Assembly: GCA_020062665.1 (NCBI GenBank)
Contig: JAGUVW010000061.1
Location: forward strand, 46,881 to 110,880
Length of the DNA stretch: 64,000 nucleotides
DNA from: Pseudomonadales bacterium
GTDB lineage: Bacteria; Pseudomonadota; Gammaproteobacteria; Pseudomonadales; Ketobacteraceae
Reading direction: 5' to 3'
The position numbers and the translations under genes were made by a program. Positions 1 through 8,979 of the stretch are shown in pieces. Positions within the stretch are counted from its first letter, which is position 1. Each line of letters starts with the position of its first letter. Under the pieces are notes generated by a model, which saw only the letters and a program-made list of their open reading frames with translations, was not told the origin of the DNA and searched no databases.

Positions 1-735
1 CTCATAAACCTCGTCAAAGCCCACCAGTGTCGACTGCTGCAGCACCGGCTGATAGATCGGCTCGCGGGCGTGTCCCCAGAATTGCGACGCGGCGATGTCG
101 AAATCCCCCAACCGATACTGAAAGCGCAGCGCAAAACTGCTATCGGACTGTCCGTTTTCGAAGACGCTGTCTATTAGCGGGGCGGACAAAGTGCGCAGTC
201 GATCTTTCTGTTCTGCGATGCGGCGTTCACGGGTATAGGGCAGCACCCAGGCGGAAATCACCAGATCCTGATAGAAGGTGCTCGCCGTCACGCCGGGCTG
301 TCCCAGTTTGACGTCGCCCTGAAAATCCTCAACCATATCACGCTGGTTCAGCAGGTCGATGGGGTTCCATGCCTCCAGAATGCTCCAGTTTTCCTGCAGA
401 ATGCCCAGCTTGATGTCGGTACGATCGATGCGTGAACGGATGACGGCTTCCTTGATGTCGCCGGAAATCTTGTCCTGCGTATGACGCGCAACGCGCAGGT
501 AGGCACCCAGATCGAAGCGGGTATCCCGTGTCAGATCGGTTGTCCAGTCCAGGCTGCCCAGCACGCTGGGGATGGTGGAGGCGGTGCTCTGTTCCGGGAA
601 CAGTGGATCATCCGGAAAATACAACGCATCCACACCGATATGACCACGCGGCATCTGCGCGATGGCGTCCAGGGAAAACAGCAGTGCTGCGGAGAGCAGC
701 ACTGTGGATTCGATCGTGGAACGGGCCTGCTTCAT
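1..735 (-). CDS. Outer-membrane protein, DUF1302-like, partial at the left edge
   Basis: The open frame starts at the ATG at 735 and continues without a stop to base 1, so only 245 N-terminal residues are visible. Residues 1-26 form a signal peptide ending near LDAIAQ. The rest has alternating polar/hydrophobic strands and phrases such as LGAYLRVARHTQ, ENWSILEAWNPIDLLNQRD and FALRFQYRLGDF, typical of large beta-barrel proteins of the DUF1302/alginate-export type (family recognition by eye). Its ATG overlaps the TGA of the LolA-like gene by 4 bp (ATGA), so it is translationally coupled to that gene and belongs to the PKS operon. I infer that it provides the outer-membrane end of an export or lipid-handling route; the substrate is not known from sequence. 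An RND/MMPL exporter gene often lies near such pairs and could be just outside the window. Confidence 0.7.
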   Translation of the reverse strand, partial: MKQARSTIESTVLLSAALLFSLDAIAQMPRGHIGVDALYFPDDPLFPEQSTASTIPSVLGSLDWTTDLTRDTRFDLGAYLRVARHTQDKISGDIKEAVIRSRIDRTDIKLGILQENWSILEAWNPIDLLNQRDMVEDFQGDVKLGQPGVTASTFYQDLVISAWVLPYTRERRIAEQKDRLRTLSAPLIDSVFENGQSDSSFALRFQYRLGDFDIAASQFWGHAREPIYQPVLQQSTLVGFDEVYE

Positions 736-1541
736 CGAGACCAATACTCCAGGCGGGCTTCAGTCAGGTCGGATTCCCGCAGGCCGGTTTTGAAGCGATA
801 GTTTTCCCAGATGATTTCCGATTCTGAACCATCGTTGGCATTGGTCATCACGATGCGGCCGGGGCGCCAGTGTTTGCCTTCGAACTGCTGATAGTCAAAA
901 AACTGCAGACGTTTCAGTTCGCGGCCCTGGCGATCGAAGTACACGATCTGGACGGGTTGCCAGATGCGGGGATCGATGGTTTCCACCAGCTTTTCATACC
1001 CGGAGTAGGCGTACTTGGGAATATTGGCGATGGTATGGCAGGTGATAGCGGGTTCGCCACAGGGTTCGTCGCGGATGAACTCGTAGTCGTAATTCGACAG
1101 TTCCCAGGTGGCGATATCCTCGTAGGAAAATTCCGAACCGGCAAAGGAACCGGTTTTATCCCGCGATGCCAGGCGCTTGGAGCGCTTGGTGGCGGGCAGG
1201 AAAATCCACTGGTCGTCGGGTGCACTGGGATGGGTGTGGGTGAGCGACACAAAGCCCGCCAGGTCTCGCGGCTTGGAGAACACCACCAGACGCTTGTCAC
1301 CGTCATCGCGCACTTCGAGTGTATTCATCTCGAATTCACGGGTGGCGCTGACACCGCCAGGCCGCTTGACTGTCATTTTTCCCACTACCACAAAATCGAC
1401 ATAGCCGGCGTCCTTGCTGTCGACGGTGTAAGCGATTTCGCGGCCGCGCGCGTTTTTGTCGGTGATGCCGGTGCTGGCCAGAATGGTGGGCGCGATCAAC
1501 AACGTGGTCAAAAGTGCGGAACAACAAGATATCTTCAGCAT
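732..1541 (-). CDS. LolA-like periplasmic lipid-carrier protein (outer membrane lipoprotein-sorting family)
   Basis: This 269-residue protein begins at the ATG at 1541 with a signal peptide (MLKISCCSALLTTLLIAPT...). A longer upstream frame reaches 1622 but would overlap the AOS gene and bury the signal peptide. The mature part has the pattern of the LolA-like family (PF17131 type): GREIAYTVDSKDAG, EVRDDGDKRLVVFSKP, DQWIFLPATKRSKRLASRD, then GSEFSYEDI and a C-terminal ENYRFKTGL strand. Members are periplasmic carriers encoded beside RND/MMPL exporters, often in polyketide or aryl-polyene type clusters. The start lies 1 bp after the AOS stop (TGA C ATG) and the stop overlaps the next gene by 4 bp, so it is inside the PKS operon. 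I infer that it carries the lipid product, or remodels the envelope to accept it. It is not classical LolA, which is shorter and located elsewhere. Confidence 0.75.
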   Translation of the reverse strand: MLKISCCSALLTTLLIAPTILASTGITDKNARGREIAYTVDSKDAGYVDFVVVGKMTVKRPGGVSATREFEMNTLEVRDDGDKRLVVFSKPRDLAGFVSLTHTHPSAPDDQWIFLPATKRSKRLASRDKTGSFAGSEFSYEDIATWELSNYDYEFIRDEPCGEPAITCHTIANIPKYAYSGYEKLVETIDPRIWQPVQIVYFDRQGRELKRLQFFDYQQFEGKHWRPGRIVMTNANDGSESEIIWENYRFKTGLRESDLTEARLEYWSR

Positions 1542-1542
1542 G

Positions 1543-2856
1543 TCATTGGCCCTTGGCAGTCTGATTGGGTTGGAGGGATTCGCGGGCGATGATATCCAGC
1601 ATCCCGGACATCTGGGCTTCATTGTGATCGGCGCTGATAAAGCAGCGCAGCCGCGCCGCGTCGCGGGGCACCACCGGGTGCATGACAGCGTGGGCGATGA
1701 AACGGCTTTCCAGCAGCAGCGACATCAGGCGCAGGGCGTTTTCGTCGTCGATCATCATGGGCACGATCGGAACGCCAGGCACGCTGGTGCGGCAATCGAG
1801 TCCTTTCATTTCGGCAAGCTGTTTGAACCGGATGGAATTGTGCTGCAGACGGGTAACCCGCTCCGGCTCTGCTTTGGCCAGCCGAACGGCTGCGAGCGCG
1901 GCGGCGGCATTGGCGGGGCTGATACCGGTGCTGTACAGCAACAGCCCTGGGCAGAAGTGGTGCAGCAGTTCGATCAGTTTGCTGGAACCAGCCAGGAAGC
2001 CGCCGCAGCTGGCGAAACTTTTCGACAGGGTGCCCACGATCAATTCGACTTCGGATGTTGGCACATTGAAATGCTCGCAAACGCCGCGACCTGTGGCACC
2101 AACGGTGCCACAGGAATGCGCTTCGTCGATCATCAGCCAGGCGCCGAACTCATTTTTCAGTTCCACCACTGCAGGCAGATCCACCAGATCGCCATCCATG
2201 CTGTATGCGCCTTCCACCAGGATGACGGTTTTGCGATGCTGGCTGCGATTTTCTGCCAGCAGGCGCTTCAACGCTTCCATGTCGTTGTGGGGGAAAGCAA
2301 TGCGCCGTGCGCCGGACATCACGGCACCTTTTACGCCGCTGTTGTGCATATACTCGTCGTGCAGGATCAGGTCCCGTTTGTCGAGCAGATAGCCGATGGC
2401 CGACACGTTGGTGCTGTAGCCACCGACGCCCACCGTGGCTGCTTCGAATCCGCTGAACTCCGCCAGTTCCTGTTCCAGTTCGCGGTGCAGTTCGATTTCA
2501 CCGCCCACCATGCGGGCAGCACCTGCGTGAGTGCCGTATTGATGGATGGCGTCGCAGGCTGCAGCCTTCACCCGTGGGTCGTTGGAAAGTCCCAGGTAGT
2601 TGTAGTTGGAGAACGTGACGTAATCTTCGTTATCGATTTGCAGTACGCTGGACACTGTGCCATTGCGTGGTTGGAAATATGGGTTGCGCAACGACGAGTT
2701 CTGGTTGTACAGGGAATGAATGCGTTGCAGCAGTGCGTGCTCTGCATAGTCTTCCACCTTGAGGGTTTCGCTGGCCTGGGCCAGCGGCTGCGCCGATACC
2801 AGTTTCGAGCGAATCTGATTGAGCAGGTTGTCAATCGGTGTGTGTGCAATAGTCAT
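1543..2856 (-). CDS. PLP-dependent alpha-oxoamine synthase (AONS/KBL/SPT family) of a PKS cluster
   Basis: The 437-residue protein is a fold-type I PLP enzyme of the alpha-oxoamine synthase family, which joins an acyl thioester to an amino acid with loss of CO2. Visible marks are FSNYNYLGLSNDPRV near residue 83, the cofactor-binding MIDEAHSCGTVGATGRG near 240, and the Schiff-base lysine in GTLSKSFASCGGF near 275. The first 60 residues exceed a biotin-pathway BioF N-terminus, and no bio genes are nearby. It lies 15 bp downstream of the PKS stop with a GGGAG ribosome site. Because the PKS lacks a thioesterase, I infer that this enzyme off-loads the ACP-bound chain onto an amino acid to give an alpha-amino ketone, as in serine palmitoyltransferase chemistry and in amino-polyketides such as vitroprocines. 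The amino acid substrate cannot be read from sequence. Confidence 0.88.
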   Translation of the reverse strand: MTIAHTPIDNLLNQIRSKLVSAQPLAQASETLKVEDYAEHALLQRIHSLYNQNSSLRNPYFQPRNGTVSSVLQIDNEDYVTFSNYNYLGLSNDPRVKAAACDAIHQYGTHAGAARMVGGEIELHRELEQELAEFSGFEAATVGVGGYSTNVSAIGYLLDKRDLILHDEYMHNSGVKGAVMSGARRIAFPHNDMEALKRLLAENRSQHRKTVILVEGAYSMDGDLVDLPAVVELKNEFGAWLMIDEAHSCGTVGATGRGVCEHFNVPTSEVELIVGTLSKSFASCGGFLAGSSKLIELLHHFCPGLLLYSTGISPANAAAALAAVRLAKAEPERVTRLQHNSIRFKQLAEMKGLDCRTSVPGVPIVPMMIDDENALRLMSLLLESRFIAHAVMHPVVPRDAARLRCFISADHNEAQMSGMLDIIARESLQPNQTAKGQ

Positions 2857-2871
2857 GTCGGGATGCTCCCA

Positions 2872-5800
2872 TTATTGGATAGTGATTTCGTTGAAGGCTT
2901 TTTCCACCAGGCTGTTGATGGTGGCGTGGCCTAGCAGTTCGACGACGGAGTAACTGATACCGATAGCCTGCAGCAGCTGGATCTGGATCTCGGTGGACAT
3001 GAGCGAATCGACGCCGAAGGAATCGAATGCCAGTTCGGGCTTGAGCCGTTCGGCAGAGGTTTTAAGGGCCATGGCGATGACATCGGCAATCACCGTACGC
3101 AAAACTTGATGGGCTTCTTCCTCTGGCATGGCTTTGATGGCGTGATGCAGCTGTTCCACCAGCGAGGCGTCACCACTTTGGGCCTTGCGGCTTTCTGCCA
3201 CCAGCTTACTGAATGCGGGTGAATTGCCACCGACCGCTTCATAAGCCGCCCAGCGTTCCCACGCGATTTTTTCTGCGATGGCGATCTGAGTCTGGTTTTG
3301 CATCATGGCGCGTCCAACGCCGCGCAGCGCGGCCGATACTTTCAACGGTGCAAGGCCGATCTGGGTCAGGTGCTGTTCGACACGGGCATCGCCTTCGAGC
3401 ATGCCGACCTCCGCGATGGCACCAAAATTGATGCTCAGGGCATTCAATCCCAGGGCGCGACGCTGATGGGCCAGGCCATCGAGGAATCCATTGGCAGCGC
3501 AGTAGTTGGCCTGGCGACTGTTACCGACCAGATTCGCGATCGATGAAAACAGCACGAAGTGATCAACATGCGTTTTCAGCGCCTGCAGGCATTGGTGCAG
3601 CGCATGGGCACCGCCGGCTTTCACGGCCATCACCTTGGCGATGTCGGCTTGTTTCATGTCGGTGAGCAATTGATCTTCCAGCACGCCTGCTGCGTGAAAG
3701 ATGCCTTTCAGCGATGGGTTGCCAATGCAAAGCGTTTGCATCAGATCCCGCACTGCAGCGCTGTCGGCCATATCCACGGCATGGCCGGTGACCTTCGCGC
3801 CTTCGTCCTGCAGGCGTTGAATCAACGTGTCGGCATTGGGTGATGCCGCGCCACGCCGGCTCACCAATGCGATATGACCTGCACCGTTCGATGCCAGCCA
3901 ATGGGCCACTTCTGCACCGAGTCCGCCGAATCCGCCTGTCACCAGATACAACCCATCACGGGAAAACTGTGGTGCTTCCGGCAGGACGGCGGCGAATGGC
4001 GCTTGCTGTCCATTGAACGACACTTCCTGCCACGCATCCGGGCGCAGAGTGGCAGCCTGTTCCAGCAAATGCTTAACCGCGATTTTGGCAGACGGAGGAA
4101 TCAAGCCGTTGGCCGCGTCGGTGATCACGGATTCCAGCATGGCCGGGAAATGGCGGTTCTTCTGCAGTCCGTGCAGATCTTGTGGGCAGCGTATGAACTG
4201 CCCGCACTGTTGCGGCAGCGCAAACGGTGCTTGCGTGTCACTCAGATCCACCAGGCAGCCGCCTCGCAGCAGATTGGCGAAACCGATCTCGCGGCTCCAC
4301 CGCGCCAGGGGCCCAGCGATAAGATGAAATCGCGTGTCCGAAGCAGCGTCATAGCCATCGAACGAAACCACCTGGGCTCCATTGCGGGTCAGTCGACGGG
4401 CGAGCGCTGCACCCAGCGCGCTGTCTTCCACCAGCACGTGAGTGCTTTTCAGATCGCCGCAGGATTGTTCGATCAGCGCCGCCTGGGCTTCAATGATGGC
4501 GGCTGTTGCTTGCAGTTCAGGGTCAGAGGTGTTGTTCGCTTTCACCAGAATCGCGTCCTGCTCGGACACTACAATCCGTGATGCCAACTGACAAGGGACG
4601 ATGCCGTACACTCGATCGCCTTGTTTGAACTGTGTGGTAGCTGCGCCTGCCAGAATGACGACGCCGTAGATTCCCATCAGATTTTCGTTGACGGGTTTGA
4701 ATGCCAGCTGCGTGACGCGGATCTGGTACTGGGTAGATGCAACCTGACTTTCCTGTGGCAGTACGCGGGCGGTGAAGACAGAACCTTTCTTTTCGATCAG
4801 GACAGGCGTGCTATCCAGGTTTTCCACTATCGTGGTCTGTTCCTGTTCGAGTACCGCCGAACGCACCAGCTCCACACCGTAACGCTGGCCATTGCGCAGC
4901 GCGATCTCATCGATGGTGTCAGCGTTCAACATCTCGATGAACAGACACTGGGCCTGATGATAGAGATCTTCTTCGCTGGCAACATCGATCATGGCTGCAT
5001 CCAGCGATTCCTGCTCATTGCGCACCACCCGCACGAATCCGGCAACCGCAGTTTGCGCCGGGATCACCTGATCGTTTGCCAGGATTGATGCTGCCTGGCG
5101 GGTTACTACGCGCAGTTTGCAGCGCTGTTGATTGTGAATCAGTCCGTGCACCACTCGCAGCAGATCTTCCACTGAATGTTGGCCGGTCGGATCGGGGTTG
5201 CCTTTCAGCCCCGCGTCGGCGAGCACCGCAACATGGGTAGCCGCGTTCAGCGTGGCGGTGTCGTGCAACTCGCCCACAGCAAAACGTTGGAACGGGGTGT
5301 CAACACTGCGGCAGACTTCTGCAAGTGCGTCGGCCAGACGATCGGCAGGATTCGCGATGATTGCCAGCAGGCCAATATTCCGATCCAGCTTTTCCAGCGG
5401 TGGCAGGGCATTCCACACTCGCTGATAATCGCCTTTGGGCAAGCTGCTACTATCGGTTTTCCCACGCATGGCAACGCAGTTGAGGCCTTGGATGGTGGCG
5501 AAAATAACACCCTCTTCATCGGCGAGATCGAAGTCGCACAGGATACGTGCAGCATCGCCGGCAACGATGCGGGCATGGCAGATGATTTTTTCCTTGGCGG
5601 CATCGAATACCAGCAGTGAATCCAGGGAAACCGGCAGATAGGCGCCGTCGTTGGTTTCCATCAGGCTCAGTGCAGACTGGAAACAGCCATCGAGCAGCGA
5701 TGGGTGCAGTATGTAGGCCGAGGTGTCCTCGCCTGCACAGTCTGGCCGTTGTAAGGTTGCCAACACTTCAGCCCGTTGCCGGTTGCGCTTCAACCCGACG

Positions 5801-8800
5801 ATGGAGCGGAACGCCGGGCCGTATTGCAGGGACAGATCTCGCAGTTCCTGGTACAGGGTATCCACATCAACGGATTCGCCGGAAAACTCCTGCAGTACGT
5901 TGGTGCCCAGATGGCGGGGCTGCTTGATGGACAGCGGATAAATCTGCGCATCGGCGTGCACAACGGGCGCCCTGTCGGCCTGGGTATCGATGGCCAGCAG
6001 TTTTGCCTTGTTGCTGAACTCGTCGAATACAACCTGAAGTCGCGTTGGGCGATCGTGATTCAGGATCAAGGCTTCATGGATGCTGATGTTGCGCAGGCTC
6101 CAGCCGCAATGTGCGTCGGTCTGCGGCCAGCGTTGACGGGCCTTTTCGCACAAGGCCTCAAGATAAGCAGCCGCCGGCATGATGGCCGCGCCATCGACTT
6201 TGTGATCGAACAGATAGTTGACGCGGTTCAGGTTGAGATCGGCGCCACCGTCGGCGCACAACGGATCCTGTTGCGATTCCAGGCGATCCTGGGCTTGCCA
6301 CAGGGATTCGCGCCAGAGCGGTTTGCGCTGCCACGGATAGGCGGGCAGGGAAACGAGTTTGCCCCGTGGTTCGCGATGCTTCCAATCCACTTGTCCACCA
6401 CAGGTGAAAATATCTGCCACTGCTTGCCGCACAGCAGCCTGCTCGGGCTTGTTCATCCACAGAGTGGCAACGGCATTAGCCGTGGCACCCTGTTCCTTGA
6501 ATACTTCTTCGATGGAGCGGCGCAGCACCGGATGGGGGCCCACTTCCACAAATAACCTGTACCCATCTGCCAGCATGCTGCGAATGGCTTCGGCGAAATA
6601 CACTGGGTCGCGCACGTTGTCACACCAGTACTCGGCATCGTAGAACCGGGTGTTGATGGCGTGTCCTGTTTGCGCACCCGTGACGGTGGAGTAGAGGGGC
6701 AGGGCAGGGGTTGCGGGATTCAGGCATGCCAGCTTGCCGCGCAGTTCGGGCTTGAGCTGTTCCATCACCGGGCTGTGATAGGGAACGGCCACATCCAGCA
6801 TTCGTGCAAACAACTTGCGACTGTTCGCCAAAGTGCAGATTTTGTCGAGGCTGTCGGCATCGCCGGCGACGGTTACGCTGGACGGAGAATTGATGGCGGC
6901 CAGCGAAACTTTGCCGCCGTACGGCGCTATCAGCTCGGCAGCGTCGGCTTCGGACAGGCCCAGCGCCAGCATTTTTCCCATTCCAGCAGTGGTTGCCTGA
7001 ATCCGGCTGCGCTGGCAGCTGACGCGCAACGCATCTTCAAGCGTCAACATGCCAGATGCCCACGCCGATGCTACCTCGCCAACGGAATGCCCCACCACCG
7101 CATCAGGTGCGATGCCTTCTGCCTTCAACATGGCGGTCAGGCCCATCTGGATCATCAGATTGGCAGGCTGAGCAAACTCGGTGCGTTTGATGCGGGATTC
7201 CGCTTCGTCCTTGAACATTTCCGCCAGAATGGAAAAGCCGGCGATTTTCTGGAAAATTCCATCGGCGTTCACCAGCGTGTCGCGGAAAATGGCATTCTCT
7301 TCGAACAGTTCGCGCCCCATGCCATGCCACTGGGGGCCCATGCCGGTGTAAATGAAGGCCACCCTGGAATCGCCGGCGCTATTGCGTTCGCCCTGGACAC
7401 AACCTGCGGGCGATTCACCGGCCAGGTGTTGTTGCAACGCGGACTGGAGTGCTTCCTTCGTTTCACCCCACACCGCCAACCGGTGTGACAGATGGGTGCG
7501 GCGACGACTGGCGGTATAAAGAATGTCATCCAAAGCCGTGGCACTGGAACCGAGCACCTCGATGAATTGCTCCGCCCGTGCACGCAGTGCGTCCTGATCG
7601 CGAGCAGAAATGGGTAACAGCCGCACGCCTTGAGTCTGCGCGCTCGTGTCCTGCGTGTCGGTATCTACTACTACAGGCGATCCCAAAATCAGGTGAGCGT
7701 TGGTGCCGCCATAGCCGAACGAATTGATGGCGATTTTGGACGGCTTGTTTTCGGGTTCCAGCGGAATCGCGGTTCTGGGCAAGGATACTGAAGCCGGGAT
7801 GGCCGGGTTGATTTCCTGCAGGCCCGCCACCGGCGGTATAGTGTTGTGGCGGAACATCATGAGGGATTTGATGACGCTGGCGATGCCCGCCGCTGCTTCC
7901 AGGTGGCCGATACTGGATTTGACTGAGCCGACATGGCAGCTGCCGCGCTGGCCGTACACTTCTGAAATCGCTTTAGTCTCCAGCGGATCACCCACAGCGG
8001 TTCCAGTGCCATGGGCTTCGACATACACCACGTCATCTGCTTTGCATCCACTGTTGGCCAACACTTTGTTCATCAGTTCACGCTGAGCCTCGGGATTGGG
8101 CACGGTGATGCCGCTGGTGCGCCCGTCCTGGTTGACGCCTACACCTTCCACAATGGCCAGTATCACGTCGCCGTCCCGCTGTGCGGCGGCGAGATCCTTC
8201 AGCACCACGATGCCGCCACCTTCGCCCCGACCGTAACCATCGGCGCGCGCATCGAAGCTTTTGGAACGTCCGTCCTTTGCCAGAAAACGTCCTTTCGACA
8301 TCGCGATGGTGTATTCCGGTCGCAGCATAAAGTTGACGCCGCCCACCAGTGCCATTTCACATTGATTCGATTTGATCGCGGTGACCGCCTGTGCAAACGC
8401 AACCAGAGAAGACGAACAGGCGGTATCCACCGAAAAACTGGGGCCGTGGAAATCGAAAGCGTAGGAAATCCGGTTCGACAACATGGTGAGTGTCGCGCCC
8501 GCTGCGCTGTGGGAACCGATGGTATCCCTGGCCCCGGTACCAAATTGATTGAGCAGATGATCGACGGTGAAACCGCCTACAAAAACGCCGGTATCCGATC
8601 CTGCCAGGTGCTCCGGATCGAGCCCAGCGGACTCCATCGCTTCCCAGCTCAACTCCAACAGCATGCGTTGCTGAGGATCGATGAATTCCACTTCGCGTGG
8701 TGAAAAATTGAAAAATTCCGCGTCGAAACCGCGATAGTCATAGTCATGAAGAAAGTGTCCGGCCTGCACGTAGGCCTTGCCCGATGCCTCGGCAGGGTTG

Positions 8801-8979
8801 TGGAACTTGTCCAATGACCACCGATCCATCGGGGTTTTGCTCACATAGTTCCGACCTGAAAGCAGATTTTGAAAGAACTGCTCTGGCGTGTTGGAGCCAC
8901 CGGGGAATTTGCAGGCCGCGCCGATGATTGCAACGCCGGATTTTGCGTGCTCTTGCACAGTGTTTTCGCTGTAATTCAT
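2872..8979 (-). CDS. Single-module reducing type I polyketide synthase (KS-AT-DH-psiKR/ER-like-KR-ACP)
   Basis: The start at 8979 is chosen because TGGAG lies 8 bp upstream; a longer frame to 9051 has no such site. The 2035-residue protein carries KS (active Cys in VDTACSSS near 185, then EAHGTGT and KSSIGHLEAAAG), AT (GHSVGE near 631), DH (HKVDGAAIMP near 925 and LLDGCFQ near 1095), a linker resembling a structural KR half, an ER-like region near 1400-1560, KR (VTGGFGGLG near 1675, Tyr in QANYCAAN near 1825) and ACP (Ser in GVDSLM near 1991). The ER-like region keeps GDRVYGI but its NADPH loop reads VEDSALGAALARRL instead of a GGVG motif, so enoyl reduction is probably lost. At the AT HAFH/YASH specificity position I read VPYH, which is not decisive. 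There is no thioesterase or methyltransferase. The layout suits an iterative PKS making a partly reduced or polyene acyl chain, released by the AOS encoded 15 bp downstream. Confidence 0.9.
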   Translation of the reverse strand: MNYSENTVQEHAKSGVAIIGAACKFPGGSNTPEQFFQNLLSGRNYVSKTPMDRWSLDKFHNPAEASGKAYVQAGHFLHDYDYRGFDAEFFNFSPREVEFIDPQQRMLLELSWEAMESAGLDPEHLAGSDTGVFVGGFTVDHLLNQFGTGARDTIGSHSAAGATLTMLSNRISYAFDFHGPSFSVDTACSSSLVAFAQAVTAIKSNQCEMALVGGVNFMLRPEYTIAMSKGRFLAKDGRSKSFDARADGYGRGEGGGIVVLKDLAAAQRDGDVILAIVEGVGVNQDGRTSGITVPNPEAQRELMNKVLANSGCKADDVVYVEAHGTGTAVGDPLETKAISEVYGQRGSCHVGSVKSSIGHLEAAAGIASVIKSLMMFRHNTIPPVAGLQEINPAIPASVSLPRTAIPLEPENKPSKIAINSFGYGGTNAHLILGSPVVVDTDTQDTSAQTQGVRLLPISARDQDALRARAEQFIEVLGSSATALDDILYTASRRRTHLSHRLAVWGETKEALQSALQQHLAGESPAGCVQGERNSAGDSRVAFIYTGMGPQWHGMGRELFEENAIFRDTLVNADGIFQKIAGFSILAEMFKDEAESRIKRTEFAQPANLMIQMGLTAMLKAEGIAPDAVVGHSVGEVASAWASGMLTLEDALRVSCQRSRIQATTAGMGKMLALGLSEADAAELIAPYGGKVSLAAINSPSSVTVAGDADSLDKICTLANSRKLFARMLDVAVPYHSPVMEQLKPELRGKLACLNPATPALPLYSTVTGAQTGHAINTRFYDAEYWCDNVRDPVYFAEAIRSMLADGYRLFVEVGPHPVLRRSIEEVFKEQGATANAVATLWMNKPEQAAVRQAVADIFTCGGQVDWKHREPRGKLVSLPAYPWQRKPLWRESLWQAQDRLESQQDPLCADGGADLNLNRVNYLFDHKVDGAAIMPAAAYLEALCEKARQRWPQTDAHCGWSLRNISIHEALILNHDRPTRLQVVFDEFSNKAKLLAIDTQADRAPVVHADAQIYPLSIKQPRHLGTNVLQEFSGESVDVDTLYQELRDLSLQYGPAFRSIVGLKRNRQRAEVLATLQRPDCAGEDTSAYILHPSLLDGCFQSALSLMETNDGAYLPVSLDSLLVFDAAKEKIICHARIVAGDAARILCDFDLADEEGVIFATIQGLNCVAMRGKTDSSSLPKGDYQRVWNALPPLEKLDRNIGLLAIIANPADRLADALAEVCRSVDTPFQRFAVGELHDTATLNAATHVAVLADAGLKGNPDPTGQHSVEDLLRVVHGLIHNQQRCKLRVVTRQAASILANDQVIPAQTAVAGFVRVVRNEQESLDAAMIDVASEEDLYHQAQCLFIEMLNADTIDEIALRNGQRYGVELVRSAVLEQEQTTIVENLDSTPVLIEKKGSVFTARVLPQESQVASTQYQIRVTQLAFKPVNENLMGIYGVVILAGAATTQFKQGDRVYGIVPCQLASRIVVSEQDAILVKANNTSDPELQATAAIIEAQAALIEQSCGDLKSTHVLVEDSALGAALARRLTRNGAQVVSFDGYDAASDTRFHLIAGPLARWSREIGFANLLRGGCLVDLSDTQAPFALPQQCGQFIRCPQDLHGLQKNRHFPAMLESVITDAANGLIPPSAKIAVKHLLEQAATLRPDAWQEVSFNGQQAPFAAVLPEAPQFSRDGLYLVTGGFGGLGAEVAHWLASNGAGHIALVSRRGAASPNADTLIQRLQDEGAKVTGHAVDMADSAAVRDLMQTLCIGNPSLKGIFHAAGVLEDQLLTDMKQADIAKVMAVKAGGAHALHQCLQALKTHVDHFVLFSSIANLVGNSRQANYCAANGFLDGLAHQRRALGLNALSINFGAIAEVGMLEGDARVEQHLTQIGLAPLKVSAALRGVGRAMMQNQTQIAIAEKIAWERWAAYEAVGGNSPAFSKLVAESRKAQSGDASLVEQLHHAIKAMPEEEAHQVLRTVIADVIAMALKTSAERLKPELAFDSFGVDSLMSTEIQIQLLQAIGISYSVVELLGHATINSLVEKAFNEITIQ

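Noticed and set aside
1543-2856. BioF (biotin synthesis) as the identity of the AOS gene
   Set aside because: No other biotin genes nearby, tight linkage to a PKS lacking a release domain, and an extended N-terminus.
1456-2934. 492-codon plus-strand frame antisense to the AOS gene
   Set aside because: Antisense to a protein with clear PLP-enzyme motifs; its own translation is Gln/His-rich without motifs.
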